DNA of 28,722 nt from a virus: the IMG/VR virus record IMGVR_UViG_3300044987_002856, positions 1-28,722 of that record; one strand, given 5' to 3'. Below the pieces are notes generated by a model. The model had not been told where the DNA came from and ran no database searches. It saw nothing but the letters and a program-made list of their open reading frames with translations. The translations under genes and the position numbers were made by a program. This document shows positions 1 through 8,467 of the stretch, one piece after another (position 1 is the stretch's first letter; each line of letters begins with the position of its first letter).

Positions 1-79
1 CCTGTGACGCCAGGGACTGTATTTTGCCACCACAAATGAGACTTTCTGACAAAAAAATGAGACAAATCGAGTTTTAACA
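1..79 (-). mobile_element. Probable end of an IS21-type insertion sequence (partial)
   Basis: The octamer AATGAGAC occurs at 35-42 and again at 56-63, 21 bp apart, within an AT-rich stretch unlike the GC-rich phage genes. Read on the minus strand, the block begins TGTTAAAACTCG at 79 and runs leftwards. A 5'-TG end followed by spaced internal repeats is typical of IS21-family termini, and the composition resembles the region upstream of istA in that family as I remember it. The element would extend left, out of the window. An alternative is a terminal transposase-binding region of the phage itself, since its head genes are Mu-like. No transposase gene is visible, so this is a tentative call. 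Confidence 0.35.
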
Positions 80-268
80 GAAAATCCGGTGGATCTGCAA
101 GGCAATTGCAGACGCGATGCAGGCTATCTGCTGTGAGTCCAATCCGGGATCCATGTTGCCGCCTCATCCATGATCCGCCAGCCGTGTGTCGAATATGTTC
201 CGCTTGCCGGTGGGGGCTCTGCAAACGCCCTGCAAGATCTTTGCAAAGCTATCTGGCGAGACCACCGC
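80..268. other. Non-coding stretch after the last late gene
   Basis: I see no convincing gene here. A 7-bp inverted repeat (TCTGCAA at 94-100, TTGCAGA at 106-112, 5-nt spacer) is followed on the minus strand, after nine bases, by a short TTTT run. It could be a weak terminator for the leftward late operon. A 10-bp palindrome CTTTGCAAAG lies near 241-250. Neither is strong evidence of function. Confidence 0.4.
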
Positions 269-1681
269 CTACCGCAGTTCGATGTTCCACGGCATCCAGG
301 TCCACTTGGCGCAGCCAAGGGGCCCCTCGACGGGGATCGCCCGTGCCACCCGGCTCACGGTCGTCGCAACCACGATAATGCCGGAGGATGGGGTTGCCAC
401 GGTGACCGGCCATACATGCCCCAGCGGATAGTCCTTGTCCACCTCGGCCGCCAACACCGCCGTGATGGGTGTGTCGGTGCCGGACACCGGGAAGGTTTCC
501 AGTGTCCCTTCCCAGAAGGCACGCCGGGCCACCACACCGGCGGTGGTGTTGGCGTCCAGGTGGGTGTTAAGGGCACCGAGGATGACCGCAGGGAGCGCCA
601 ACACGCCGGGTACATAGTAGACCAGCACCCGGCCAACGAGGCCCACCGTTGGGGCGGGCAGGGACACCGCGTCGCCCCCCGTGGGGTCCGGCACAAACAC
701 AAGGCCCTTTTTCTCCCCGGCCGCCGCCGGGTGATATGCGCGGGTGTGGATATGGCGGTGAAGGGTTGCCTTAAAATCTACCGCAGAGATCCCGGTGAAG
801 TTATAGGCCCCGCCGCCGGGGACCACATCATAGTTCCCGATAACCGAGTGCCATAGGGACCGGGCCGCTTGGGGGTTAGCTTCCAGGGCGGCGAAGGTGT
901 ACCCGCCCAACGTGTCGACCATGTCCGGCCCCAACGCCGTCTCCGCCCGCATTATGGCGGCCGAGTCCGGGATTTGGGAGCTGTCGCCCACCCATGGGGC
1001 CGGGTCCGCCGCCACCGAGGAGCCGAATACCGTAACGGCCGCCGCGCCATGAATGAGCCCGGCACCCTCAATCCAGAAGCCGCGAGTCGTGGCGTAGTCT
1101 TCCAATGTGAGGATGACGTATATGTATTTCTTGCTGGCGGTGGAAACGGGCCAGTTTAGGGTTGTGGTACCGTTTTTCTCGATTACTATCCGCTCGCCTG
1201 CAGGGTCGGTGTAGGTCATCGGCAGAACGTCTGCAGTGTTGATGTCGCCGGCGCGGATTATGGCCCAGTCTGACGGCGGAGATGAGGAATCCGAAAGGTA
1301 GGCGGAAACGCGGACCCCGTCGACAAGCCAGCGGTCCACGTAAATAGGAACGGCGATGCTGGTGATGTCGGTTGGTCCGGTAAGCGCGGCGGCCGGTACC
1401 TTAAAGCCGTAGGCGACGGCTCCTGCGTATGCCTTCTGCTTGCCGTCAGCGTAGTCGCCGCAGTATTTGTAGGCGTCGAAGACGGGGGATGGCGTGCCGA
1501 CTGTGAGCATGGACGCACGGGCGGGAAAAGTCGGGGTTGGCGCGGTCTGCTCGACCCACGGGGCTGATTGGAGCAGTTGCGCGGCGGCGGCAGCGGCGAC
1601 GTTGGTCGATAGTAGGGCCATAGGCTCTGTGACGGCCTGCTTGGTGAAACGGACGTAGGGTAGGTTGTGGGTGGTGCTCAT
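269..1681 (-). CDS. Phage structural protein, probably tail tip or receptor-binding, unrecognised
   Basis: The product is 470 residues and is the last gene of the leftward late operon. It starts 9 nt after the tail hub gene with an AGGAG site a few bases upstream of ATG. There is no recognisable domain. An Ala-rich stretch lies near residues 29-36, and the rest is rich in small residues and beta-forming sequence without long charged helices, as in virion surface proteins. A His-rich patch (RHIHTRAYHP) lies in the C-terminal half. Position after tape measure and hub suggests a distal tail or adsorption role. That role is inferred from gene order only; a capsid or minor structural protein is also possible. 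Confidence 0.6.
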   Translation of the reverse strand: MSTTHNLPYVRFTKQAVTEPMALLSTNVAAAAAAQLLQSAPWVEQTAPTPTFPARASMLTVGTPSPVFDAYKYCGDYADGKQKAYAGAVAYGFKVPAAALTGPTDITSIAVPIYVDRWLVDGVRVSAYLSDSSSPPSDWAIIRAGDINTADVLPMTYTDPAGERIVIEKNGTTTLNWPVSTASKKYIYVILTLEDYATTRGFWIEGAGLIHGAAAVTVFGSSVAADPAPWVGDSSQIPDSAAIMRAETALGPDMVDTLGGYTFAALEANPQAARSLWHSVIGNYDVVPGGGAYNFTGISAVDFKATLHRHIHTRAYHPAAAGEKKGLVFVPDPTGGDAVSLPAPTVGLVGRVLVYYVPGVLALPAVILGALNTHLDANTTAGVVARRAFWEGTLETFPVSGTDTPITAVLAAEVDKDYPLGHVWPVTVATPSSGIIVVATTVSRVARAIPVEGPLGCAKWTWMPWNIELR

Positions 1682-1690
1682 GTCATGCTC

Positions 1691-3820
1691 CTATGTGGTG
1701 GTGTAACAGTCCTGTGATCCGGGGTGGTTGGTGTCGTCTTCATCCGCAGCACCGCCGCCTGGATGGTCGCCGGTTCCTGCGTCATTGTCGCCGGGGTGCC
1801 GATCATCACCACCGGTTATGGCGGTGTCGTAGTCATTATCTCCGGGGTGGGTGTTCTGGTCGCAGTCTTCGTCGCCAGGATTCTCCGGGCCTCCGCCGCC
1901 TGGCTCATCTGGATCTATGACAACGGCATCGGAAACCGGGTCGCTGACCAAGTAGGCGCGCTGGACGCGGACCAGCTCGTCGCCGTCCCGTTCGATCGTC
2001 TGTATAATGCGGGGCTTAATGACTATAGATTCGGTGCGAGTGGCTGCGTCACTTGGGACGATGGCGTCCGGATCCAGCTCTATCTCCTTATTAAATGTAG
2101 CGCCAGGATCGTAGCCCGGGGAAATGTTGAGGTATGTGCGCTGGCCGGCGCTGGTAGAAGTCTGCTTATCCGGACCGAGTCCACCTTGCTCGATCATGTT
2201 GCCTCGATCGGTGGCAAGGCCGCTGACGCGGCAGATGTGATTTAGAGGAAGCATTCTTGCCCGGACACGACGCATGAGACTGAGCAAGGTGTCCGGATCA
2301 ATCCGCTTTGCGGGGCCGATCACATACGATGTGTGACCACTGGCGATATTATACTGGACCTGCTGGATGTGGGCGGCCATCGTCGCCCAGGCTGACAGAC
2401 CAGATGCGATATTCAGGACATCTCCAGGAATCGCCAGATGCTCAACCTCGACCGCCTCGATGCTGATGGTTCCATCGTACTGCAGCGGGTGCCAGGATGC
2501 GTACAGCGCGGCCGCAAAGCCGACCGGTGCAGGCTCCGCGTAATCCACGCCGCTGCGTGTGTAGGTGCCATCCGGGACGTTTGTCAGAGTCAGCTGGTGG
2601 CTGATCACCTCATCCTTAATTTTTTCGACAATCTTGTTGTCGGCATCCCGTTCCCTCACAATATAGCTGTATGTCAGGTCAAGTGTGACGCGGGCCGCTA
2701 TTGCCCCGCCCAGCCATCCCGGTATATTGCCTTCCATGAGCACGCGGGGTAAATCCTCGATATCCTCTGCCGATCCGCCTTCCTCTGCCGGGTGTACAGT
2801 CTGAGTGCATGATTTCAGGGTCAATTCCTCGGCCACAATCTTTCCGAGAGACGGTACCTGGGCAATCCACCACGGCTTATCGAGCCAGTTAACGGTCACG
2901 GTCGGCGGCGATCCGGTTGCCGGCAAGGCTTCGGACAGGATGCGTACCGACTGGGTCGTCACATTCATTCCGGCCAGCGGCAGCGTGATGCTGATCGCAT
3001 CCAGATCATCCGGATCCCCAGCCACCTGCGCCTCAATGGACTCGAAGCTGGAGCCGTCAAACTCATGGGTCCGCTCGAAAATCACACGCACTCCAGGGCA
3101 TGCCAGGTCATTACGGGCGGCTATGCTGATTTCGGTGATGTCGGAGGTGCCGATCGTCAGGGTCATCGCGGTGGCAGACGTCCGGTTGACCAGCTCAAAG
3201 ACAGGAGGATCCTCGGAATAGTCGAACCGGCATTTCCAGTCTGGCACAAACGATAGACACCGGATGATGACATCGGCACATGTCAGGTTCGAGATTTCCT
3301 CCCAAGGTATTTTGACTGATGGCCATCCGGTTGTGTCTGCCGGCACGTCCAGATTCGCGCCGCAGTCCACGGCATAATCCAGCACTTCGGCAATGATTTC
3401 GCCGACTGTCATTGCACTGCCGTCTTCCGCCTGCCCAAGGATGATCCTGCTTTTGCGCTGCCAAGTCGCGGTCTCGGTGGCTGCATCCCATATTTTCCAG
3501 CGCTGCTGGAACGTCAAACGCTGCAAGTCAAACCACGGTCCGAGGATCTCGTAACGCACTATTTCCTGCGGATTCGTACCTTGCCGGGGGTTTGTGCGGC
3601 AGACGCCGCTGAAGAACGGCTCGTCGTCGCGGGTAATCTGGCACTGCGCATTAAATGGAATTAGCACGGCGGCCATGATTCCGTTGTCGGGTTCAACTTC
3701 AAGGGTAAGGCGGTCCACATCGCATGACCCGAGGCTGACCGAAGCGCCGGTGATGTCCAGATCCTCAAATTCGGCATCAATCGAGGGCGATGCGCAGACC
3801 AGTTTCCAGACACTACTCAT
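1691..3820 (-). CDS. Tail hub / baseplate protein with acidic HPG-repeat C-terminus
   Basis: The product is 709 residues, encoded directly after the tape measure gene with a 4-nt ATGA overlap. Length, position and the N-terminal part (beta-rich, with segments such as YEILGPWFDLQRL) fit tail hub proteins that cap the tail tube and hold the distal end of the tape measure. Residues about 640-709 differ strongly: they are rich in Asp, Gly and Pro, with four HPG units (THPGDND, RHPGDND, DHPGGG, NHPGSQD) and a Cys near each end of the block. Such acidic repeats often bind divalent metal or act as flexible linkers. Hub assignment rests mainly on synteny and size; the tail suggests an added surface module. 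Confidence 0.65.
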   Translation of the reverse strand: MSSVWKLVCASPSIDAEFEDLDITGASVSLGSCDVDRLTLEVEPDNGIMAAVLIPFNAQCQITRDDEPFFSGVCRTNPRQGTNPQEIVRYEILGPWFDLQRLTFQQRWKIWDAATETATWQRKSRIILGQAEDGSAMTVGEIIAEVLDYAVDCGANLDVPADTTGWPSVKIPWEEISNLTCADVIIRCLSFVPDWKCRFDYSEDPPVFELVNRTSATAMTLTIGTSDITEISIAARNDLACPGVRVIFERTHEFDGSSFESIEAQVAGDPDDLDAISITLPLAGMNVTTQSVRILSEALPATGSPPTVTVNWLDKPWWIAQVPSLGKIVAEELTLKSCTQTVHPAEEGGSAEDIEDLPRVLMEGNIPGWLGGAIAARVTLDLTYSYIVRERDADNKIVEKIKDEVISHQLTLTNVPDGTYTRSGVDYAEPAPVGFAAALYASWHPLQYDGTISIEAVEVEHLAIPGDVLNIASGLSAWATMAAHIQQVQYNIASGHTSYVIGPAKRIDPDTLLSLMRRVRARMLPLNHICRVSGLATDRGNMIEQGGLGPDKQTSTSAGQRTYLNISPGYDPGATFNKEIELDPDAIVPSDAATRTESIVIKPRIIQTIERDGDELVRVQRAYLVSDPVSDAVVIDPDEPGGGGPENPGDEDCDQNTHPGDNDYDTAITGGDDRHPGDNDAGTGDHPGGGAADEDDTNHPGSQDCYTTT

Positions 3821-5649
3821 GGCGCGTTCCTTATCTGGCCTTCCACATCCTTGAGGCGAGTGGAGAACTGGGAGATCATGCCAGCCAGGCTGGCAAGCGT
3901 TTGCGCGGCTTCGGCGGCGGCCTTGTCAGCATCCGACTGGCTTGACCTGGCGGCGGCGGCAAGGCTCTGGCCAGTCTGGTATTCGTGTGATCGTGGAGAG
4001 TAATTGCGCTTGCCTTCCCTCGATTGCCATTGGGAAAACTGGGAAGATGCCGCGGCGGCCGTTGATACAGACTGCCCCGCTCTTGATTTGACGTCGTTCT
4101 CCTGGCGCTGAAGCTCCGCCAGCTTGGCTGCCAGTTCCTGCTTCTCGCGTTCAAGCTTCGCTTTCTCCCACATGGGATCCTTCGGTTCCGGGCCGGCAGG
4201 CGCACTGGTTTTCCCCAAGAACGTATCCAGCTCGGTCTTGTTGCCGGCGGCGGCGGCATCCCAGTTGAACCCTCCCCCGGAGGCGACGCCGGCAGACGCC
4301 TTGATGCTGCCCTTTGATTTCTCCCACTGGGCGTCAACATCCTTGAGCGTGTCCTTGATTTTCTCGCTTGTCTTCTTGATCTCATCTGCTATTCCAGATG
4401 TGCTTTCGTAGGCTGCAATAGATGAATCCAGATTCCCGCTCTTGAATTTGTCAGACCCGTACATTTCTTGAGATGATTTAAAGCCGAGACTTTTTGCCAT
4501 TTCTTCTGTTTTGTTATAGTCCAAGCTTTCGGCCTTATCCAAAGCCATATCTGCCACTTTCCCGCGTAGACCGGGGATCATTCTGACGACATCAAGCAGT
4601 TCTTTCTTGAACACTGCAGCGACTACTTTAACGATAGTGATCAACACTGAAATCTGTGATTTAATGAGCGCCATCAGCAGCGTCACGGCCATGGTGACCA
4701 GCTCGACAACGATGGTTTTCCCGACTTCGGCCATGCGAGTCATGCCGAAGTCCTGGCTGCGGAGGTGGCTGATCAGGTCGGCGGCCGTCTTGACCTGGAC
4801 AATGACATAGCTGACGGCAGATCGCAGTCCGGTGGCGATCTTGTCGAAGACGGCTGAGTCAATCAGGCTGTTGACGGCGCGCTCGGCTTTCTCGAATGCG
4901 CCGGACAGGTTCAGGGCTTCCGCCACGGTCTGACCGATCTTCTCCCAGAGGTCCCCGACCCGGTTCTTGAGCTGGTCCCAGCGCCCCGCCAGTGTTCCGG
5001 ATGCGGCCTGGGCCTGCTCGAATCCGCGCGCCATGACGCCTTGAACAATCGCCATTTTCTCGGCATCGGTTGTGGCAGTGCGCAGGGCCGGAATGTAGCG
5101 GGCCAGCATCGTGAACTGCCCCTCGTAGGCAAGGGCCAGATTCTGGGCGGCGCTTCCAAGATCCATGCGCATTGCCGTGGCAAGGCCGATCGTGCCACGG
5201 ATGGCGGGTTCGATCTTTTCCGGGGCAACCCCGAAATTCAGCAGTGTACTGGCCAGCGAAAGCGTCTCATCGTCGCCCACACGGGTCAACAGCTGCAGCT
5301 CGCTTGCCAGTGCCGTGAACTTCGGCATCAGCTCATCTGCATTGTAGCCGAGTGAGCTCAGGGAAGCGCTCAGACTTTTCGCCGCGTCATCTGATTCCAT
5401 GAATGCAGAAACGCCTTTGATGGCAATGCCAGTCATCGCGGCAGCAGCCCCGATAGCGGCATTGCGCACAAAACGCAGTTCGGCCCCGATCAGCGACAGG
5501 GAGGCTTTCGCGACAGATGCCGTCGCCTGGTACGTCCTGCCAAGGCCTTTAACGACAATTGAATGTTCCTTGATGTGCTGCCCGAGCTTGGTAATGCCGG
5601 TGGCGTCGGAGAACGTCTTGAGATAAACTTTCAGATCACGAGCGGCCAT
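3817..5649 (-). CDS. Tail tape measure protein
   Basis: The product is 610 residues. It acts as the internal ruler of the tail and typically helps DNA pass the cell envelope. It is mostly helical and Ala-rich. A hydrophobic segment lies near residues 63-84 (GAAAAMTGIAIKG) and a second, longer one near 305-350. Between them is a region resembling the conserved tape-measure core (FGVAPEKIEPAIRG, LALAYEGQF). A charged coiled-coil follows near 490-530 (KLEREKQELAAKLAELQRQ). The start overlaps the previous stop as TGATG with an AGGAGG site 6 nt upstream. Using the usual 1.5 angstroms per residue, 610 residues suggest a tail of about 90 nm, short for a siphovirus. This is a confident call. Confidence 0.85.
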   Translation of the reverse strand: MAARDLKVYLKTFSDATGITKLGQHIKEHSIVVKGLGRTYQATASVAKASLSLIGAELRFVRNAAIGAAAAMTGIAIKGVSAFMESDDAAKSLSASLSSLGYNADELMPKFTALASELQLLTRVGDDETLSLASTLLNFGVAPEKIEPAIRGTIGLATAMRMDLGSAAQNLALAYEGQFTMLARYIPALRTATTDAEKMAIVQGVMARGFEQAQAASGTLAGRWDQLKNRVGDLWEKIGQTVAEALNLSGAFEKAERAVNSLIDSAVFDKIATGLRSAVSYVIVQVKTAADLISHLRSQDFGMTRMAEVGKTIVVELVTMAVTLLMALIKSQISVLITIVKVVAAVFKKELLDVVRMIPGLRGKVADMALDKAESLDYNKTEEMAKSLGFKSSQEMYGSDKFKSGNLDSSIAAYESTSGIADEIKKTSEKIKDTLKDVDAQWEKSKGSIKASAGVASGGGFNWDAAAAGNKTELDTFLGKTSAPAGPEPKDPMWEKAKLEREKQELAAKLAELQRQENDVKSRAGQSVSTAAAASSQFSQWQSREGKRNYSPRSHEYQTGQSLAAAARSSQSDADKAAAEAAQTLASLAGMISQFSTRLKDVEGQIRNAP

Positions 5650-6245
5650 CAGTTGCCTCCTTTGACAAACGGGCGGGTTTCGACGTTCTTCGCCATGACG
5701 CTGTCGAGGTAGGCGTTTATGCCTTCCACGCCTGCCTCGGCGTACTCCTCGGCGGATGGCAGCACGGATTCATCCGGGGACTGCGTGACCTCGTCTACCA
5801 GGGCGAAGATAGCGGTACCATCCTTCAGGGCCACGCCCTTGTTGCTGGTGCGGTTGATGATCACCTCCAGCCCGTCAAACTCCCCGGGGGCCTTTCCCTC
5901 GGCTTCCGTGCCAGGCAGCGGGATCCAGAGGTGCGAGTAGTTGACGGGCTTGATCGTGCCGCCGTAGAAACGCTGGGCCATGCCCGCCTTGTCTATGCGG
6001 ATCTCCACGCCGCCGCCAAGGTCCTTCGTGCTGACGCTGTCCGCGGCATCCTCGTAGAAGTTAAGGGCGACGTTCGAGCGGTGGCGGGAATTGGCCAGCC
6101 CGTAGAGGTGCTTTTTCGTGAGATTCGCCCCGGATCTGGCGACCGCCTTGTTGACGGCCGCCTTGTCCGAGAATCCCAGGACAAGCGCGCGGATGATGCC
6201 GGTGAGGCCGGTGCCGATTTCGTCGTTGACGCTTAGCGTGAACAT
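5649..6245 (-). CDS. gpG/HK97-gp10-like virion morphogenesis (neck) protein
   Basis: The product is 198 residues. The N-terminal helical part (KAAVNKAVARSGANLTKKH) followed by a beta segment with AQRFYGGTIKP and a later LWIPLPGTEAEGK is the pattern seen in small head-tail joining or tail-completion proteins annotated as phage virion morphogenesis family (Mu gpG-like). It would act at the neck, joining head and tail. Translation starts at ATG with AAGGAA about 7 nt upstream, immediately after a region with strong inverted repeats (6260-6363). It ends in a TGATG overlap with the tape measure gene. In related phages it usually sits nearer the head genes; here it precedes the tape measure. Family assignment is from motif memory, moderate confidence. 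Confidence 0.6.
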   Translation of the reverse strand: MFTLSVNDEIGTGLTGIIRALVLGFSDKAAVNKAVARSGANLTKKHLYGLANSRHRSNVALNFYEDAADSVSTKDLGGGVEIRIDKAGMAQRFYGGTIKPVNYSHLWIPLPGTEAEGKAPGEFDGLEVIINRTSNKGVALKDGTAIFALVDEVTQSPDESVLPSAEEYAEAGVEGINAYLDSVMAKNVETRPFVKGGN

Positions 6246-6370
6246 GATAGCATTTCCTTGTGGCAGTGAGGAACCCGGGCGGAGTCAGACGTATCTCCGG
6301 GGCATGCACACCGGAGACCGGAGCACTGCCACGTTAGGCCGATCCTGTTTTTACGGGGTCGGCTTTTCAT
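6233..6370 (-). CDS. Possible 45-residue Cys-rich small protein
   Basis: The ATG overlaps the stop of the minor head gene as ATGA and has a perfect AGGAGG site 6 nt upstream, formed by the last Arg codons of that gene. The product is basic at its N-terminus (MKSRPRKNRIG) and has five Cys and one His, including CSGLRCACPG and later PHCH. It overlaps the first codons of the following gene. Mu carries a small zinc-finger translational activator, Com, near mom, but I see no convincing similarity to it. The good initiation signals support expression. Overlap with strong RNA structure means it could equally be a coupling device rather than a functional protein. Confidence 0.35.
   Translation of the reverse strand: MKSRPRKNRIGLTWQCSGLRCACPGDTSDSARVPHCHKEMLSCSR
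6260..6363 (-). promoter_or_regulatory. Nested inverted repeats: possible structured RNA upstream of the gpG-like gene
   Basis: GTGGCAGTG at 6260-6268 is the exact complement of CACTGCCAC at 6324-6332. Inside this, TCTCCGG at 6294-6300 pairs with CCGGAGA at 6311-6317 across a 10-nt loop. A third imperfect hairpin (8 bp, one mismatch) lies at 6338-6345 and 6356-6363. In the minus-strand transcript the outer stem ends directly before the AAGGAA ribosome site of the 6245 gene. There is no U-tract, so it is not a simple terminator. It may control translation or mRNA processing. The 45-codon reading frame at 6233-6370 overlaps it. Confidence 0.4.
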
Positions 6371-7668
6371 TTGGCCCTCCTGTAGAGTGTGCGGATGAGT
6401 AGTCGCTTGTGCTTGGTGGAGTAGGCCCCGCCGGCTATGTAGCCGTCTGCGCAATCGAATGCGAGGTCGTTTTTTTCAGGTTTCTTGAGTTCGGCAATTG
6501 TCGGTCGGCGGGGCTCACCGGTTGCGATGATGGTGTCGAGGCGGGCTATATCCTGGTCGGTTACGGGGATCTGGCCGCGCATGCGTTCGGCGACTGTGCC
6601 GTGTGCGTTACGGATATGGTTGATGTGGGCTGCATCAATGTCGAATGTGGCTCCGCCTGGTATGTCGCTATTGAGGATGCGGGCAGCGGATGCCTGCTGC
6701 GCGGGGCTGATGAAGGCTATTGCGCCTGCGGCCTGCTGGCCCTGCGTCGCGCGGTAGGCAAGTTCGGCCAGTGTTTTTACGGGGTCCGCGATGAAATGCA
6801 GGGTACCGTCGCTGTCGCGCATAGCCTGTTTTCCGAAAGCGCTCTGCAGGGCATCGGCAATGTCCGGGCGGGTATCCTGCATGGCCATAGATACAGGCTG
6901 GTTCAGCGGGTCCATAGAGGATTTGATCTTGTGGCCGGGCGCGATGACGCCGAGTTCCTCCGCGCGGCGACGGGACACGTCGCGCACGCGCATACCGCTC
7001 ATGAAGTCGAAGGGCGGATAGGGATTGCCGAAAGCGGAAATGGCACGCCAGATGGGATCGTTCTTGATGGCGACGAATGGTCCGGATTGGAACTGGGCGA
7101 TAGTGGCGGTGGTACGGGAGCCTAGGGAGCGGCGGGCATCGTTCCAGCGGCCCTGCCAGTCGCGTTCTTCCTTGCGATTGATGGCTCGGTAGAGCTCGTC
7201 TGCCGGCCAAACGTCAAGGACGGTGGGGTCCTGCTGCTGGCGCCAGGAGCCGTAGCCGCGTGCCATCTTCAGCTGGGTGTCGATGATGAGGTTGACGCGC
7301 TTGTCGCTGGAAAGGTCCTGGAGTCCGCCTCGCTTGTCCTGATCCGGCTGGTAGCCGAGCGAGGCGAGTGTGCGTTTCATGCGGGCACGGACTTGCGCGG
7401 GGGAAATGGATTCGCCTGATTTGGTGGGGATTAGACCATCAGGCGTGATGCGCACGTCGGGCTGCACCATGCGCTGGATCTGGGTGGATACATCGGAGAG
7501 GTATCCGGCGTAGGGGGTGCGGGCGGAAAAGAACGCGCGTTCGCGTATCTGCTGGGGTATGAACTCCCCGATGTCCCGGCTGCCGACCGATGGCGACAAC
7601 GCCACAACGCGCTTGAGCGAGGCGTAGCGCAGGGCATCGGTCATGGTTACGGGAGCAGAGAAAATCAT
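6367..7668 (-). CDS. Minor head (Mu F-like) protein with C-terminal BECR-type nuclease domain
   Basis: The product is 433 residues. The middle region (RDWQGRWNDARRSLG, then FGNPYPPFDFMSGMRVRDVS) resembles the head-morphogenesis/minor capsid family of Mu F and SPP1 gp7. Residues about 340-433 look like the phage-associated Barnase-EndoU-ColicinE5-RelE (PBECR) fold: HINHIRNAHG, then a helix with VTDQDIARLDTIIATG, then strands ending KRLLIRTLYR. Such RNase or toxin-like domains are known fused to minor head proteins, possibly injected with the DNA. The gene is not next to the portal as usual but lies between tail fibre and tape measure. ATG is 3 nt after the upstream stop, with GGAG about 10 nt away. 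Catalytic residues are not proven. Confidence 0.65.
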   Translation of the reverse strand: MIFSAPVTMTDALRYASLKRVVALSPSVGSRDIGEFIPQQIRERAFFSARTPYAGYLSDVSTQIQRMVQPDVRITPDGLIPTKSGESISPAQVRARMKRTLASLGYQPDQDKRGGLQDLSSDKRVNLIIDTQLKMARGYGSWRQQQDPTVLDVWPADELYRAINRKEERDWQGRWNDARRSLGSRTTATIAQFQSGPFVAIKNDPIWRAISAFGNPYPPFDFMSGMRVRDVSRRRAEELGVIAPGHKIKSSMDPLNQPVSMAMQDTRPDIADALQSAFGKQAMRDSDGTLHFIADPVKTLAELAYRATQGQQAAGAIAFISPAQQASAARILNSDIPGGATFDIDAAHINHIRNAHGTVAERMRGQIPVTDQDIARLDTIIATGEPRRPTIAELKKPEKNDLAFDCADGYIAGGAYSTKHKRLLIRTLYRRAK

Positions 7669-7671
7669 GAA

Positions 7672-7818
7672 TCAGTAGTCTCCGGATACAGTGATGTCGC
7701 GGGCAATGACAGATACGCTGACCGTGATCGGCGGCAGGCGGGCGGCCAAGATTAGGACCGCCGCCAGGATGATGACGGCGGCGATGAGCTGCAGGGCGTA
7801 TGGGATGAGATCGCGCAT
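7672..7818 (-). CDS. 48-residue single-pass membrane protein
   Basis: The reading frame from ATG at 7818 gives a 48-residue protein with a hydrophobic helix at about residues 5-28 (YALQLIAAVIILAAVLILAA), then a short polar tail. It starts 10 nt after the lipoprotein gene, with AAAGG upstream, and ends 3 nt before the minor head gene. It overlaps nothing else, so it is probably a true small gene rather than a shadow. Size and single helix would allow a pinholin or holin-like role together with the neighbouring lipoprotein and protease, but no lysis motif identifies it. Longer upstream in-frame extension is only the antisense of the previous gene. Confidence 0.5.
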   Translation of the reverse strand: MRDLIPYALQLIAAVIILAAVLILAARLPPITVSVSVIARDITVSGDY

Positions 7819-7828
7819 GGAATGCCTT

Positions 7829-8467
7829 TCAGAGTTCCGACTGCCATCCGGTGTTGTCGATGTTCTTGACCGGCGCACGGCCACCGATGGTGCCGTACTG
7901 CTGCGCCGGATGGACCCAAAAGGCGACTTGCCCCCCAACGTTGCACTTGCAGAACACCATGATGACTGGCCCGGACGAACGGCCGTAAGCCTGGGCGGCT
8001 GCGGCGATCTCGGCGCAACTTCGGTCCAGAACCCACTCGGCATAGCCGTCCACAATGCGCTGAGGCGAGCGTCCGTTGTTGGCGGCTAACCACTGAGACT
8101 CGGTCATCGGCGGCCTTGGATCCACGTCTTTGTGGCCGTGGGCGGTGACCAGCGAATACCCGCGCGGCGAGAATGCGGCCTTGATCCGGAGCACGGCCCG
8201 GCCATCCCTTTCAAACCACTGCATTTCCGAGATGGCTTCTGCCGACGGGGGCTCTGCCGCGGGTGCCTCTGGCTCTGCCGGCAACGCCGGGGCGGGTGCT
8301 TCGGGCTCGTTTACCGGGACATCTGCCGCAGGGACATCCTCGCGCCAGGGCAGGCGGTCGATTTCCGCCTGGATGCGGTCGCCGGTTGTCTTGCAGCCGC
8401 CTCCAATAAGGCAAACGAGCTGCAGTGCGCAGATTAACATGATGGCGGTGGGGATGTGGTCTCTCAT
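7829..8467 (-). CDS. Predicted lipoprotein with Pro/Ala/Glu-rich linker, unknown function
   Basis: The product is 212 residues. The N-terminus has a hydrophobic stretch ending LIGGGC at about residue 25, resembling a lipobox, so the mature protein may be lipid-anchored and exported. A linker rich in Pro, Ala and Glu follows (residues about 50-75). A folded C-terminal region has several Trp and a pair of Cys (VFCKCNV). The ATG overlaps the protease stop (ATGA) and has AGGAGG 7 nt upstream. Outer-membrane spanins are lipoproteins with Pro-rich linkers, but they are shorter and lack such a C-terminal domain. Superinfection-exclusion lipoproteins are another option. No family recognised. Confidence 0.5.
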   Translation of the reverse strand: MRDHIPTAIMLICALQLVCLIGGGCKTTGDRIQAEIDRLPWREDVPAADVPVNEPEAPAPALPAEPEAPAAEPPSAEAISEMQWFERDGRAVLRIKAAFSPRGYSLVTAHGHKDVDPRPPMTESQWLAANNGRSPQRIVDGYAEWVLDRSCAEIAAAAQAYGRSSGPVIMVFCKCNVGGQVAFWVHPAQQYGTIGGRAPVKNIDNTGWQSEL

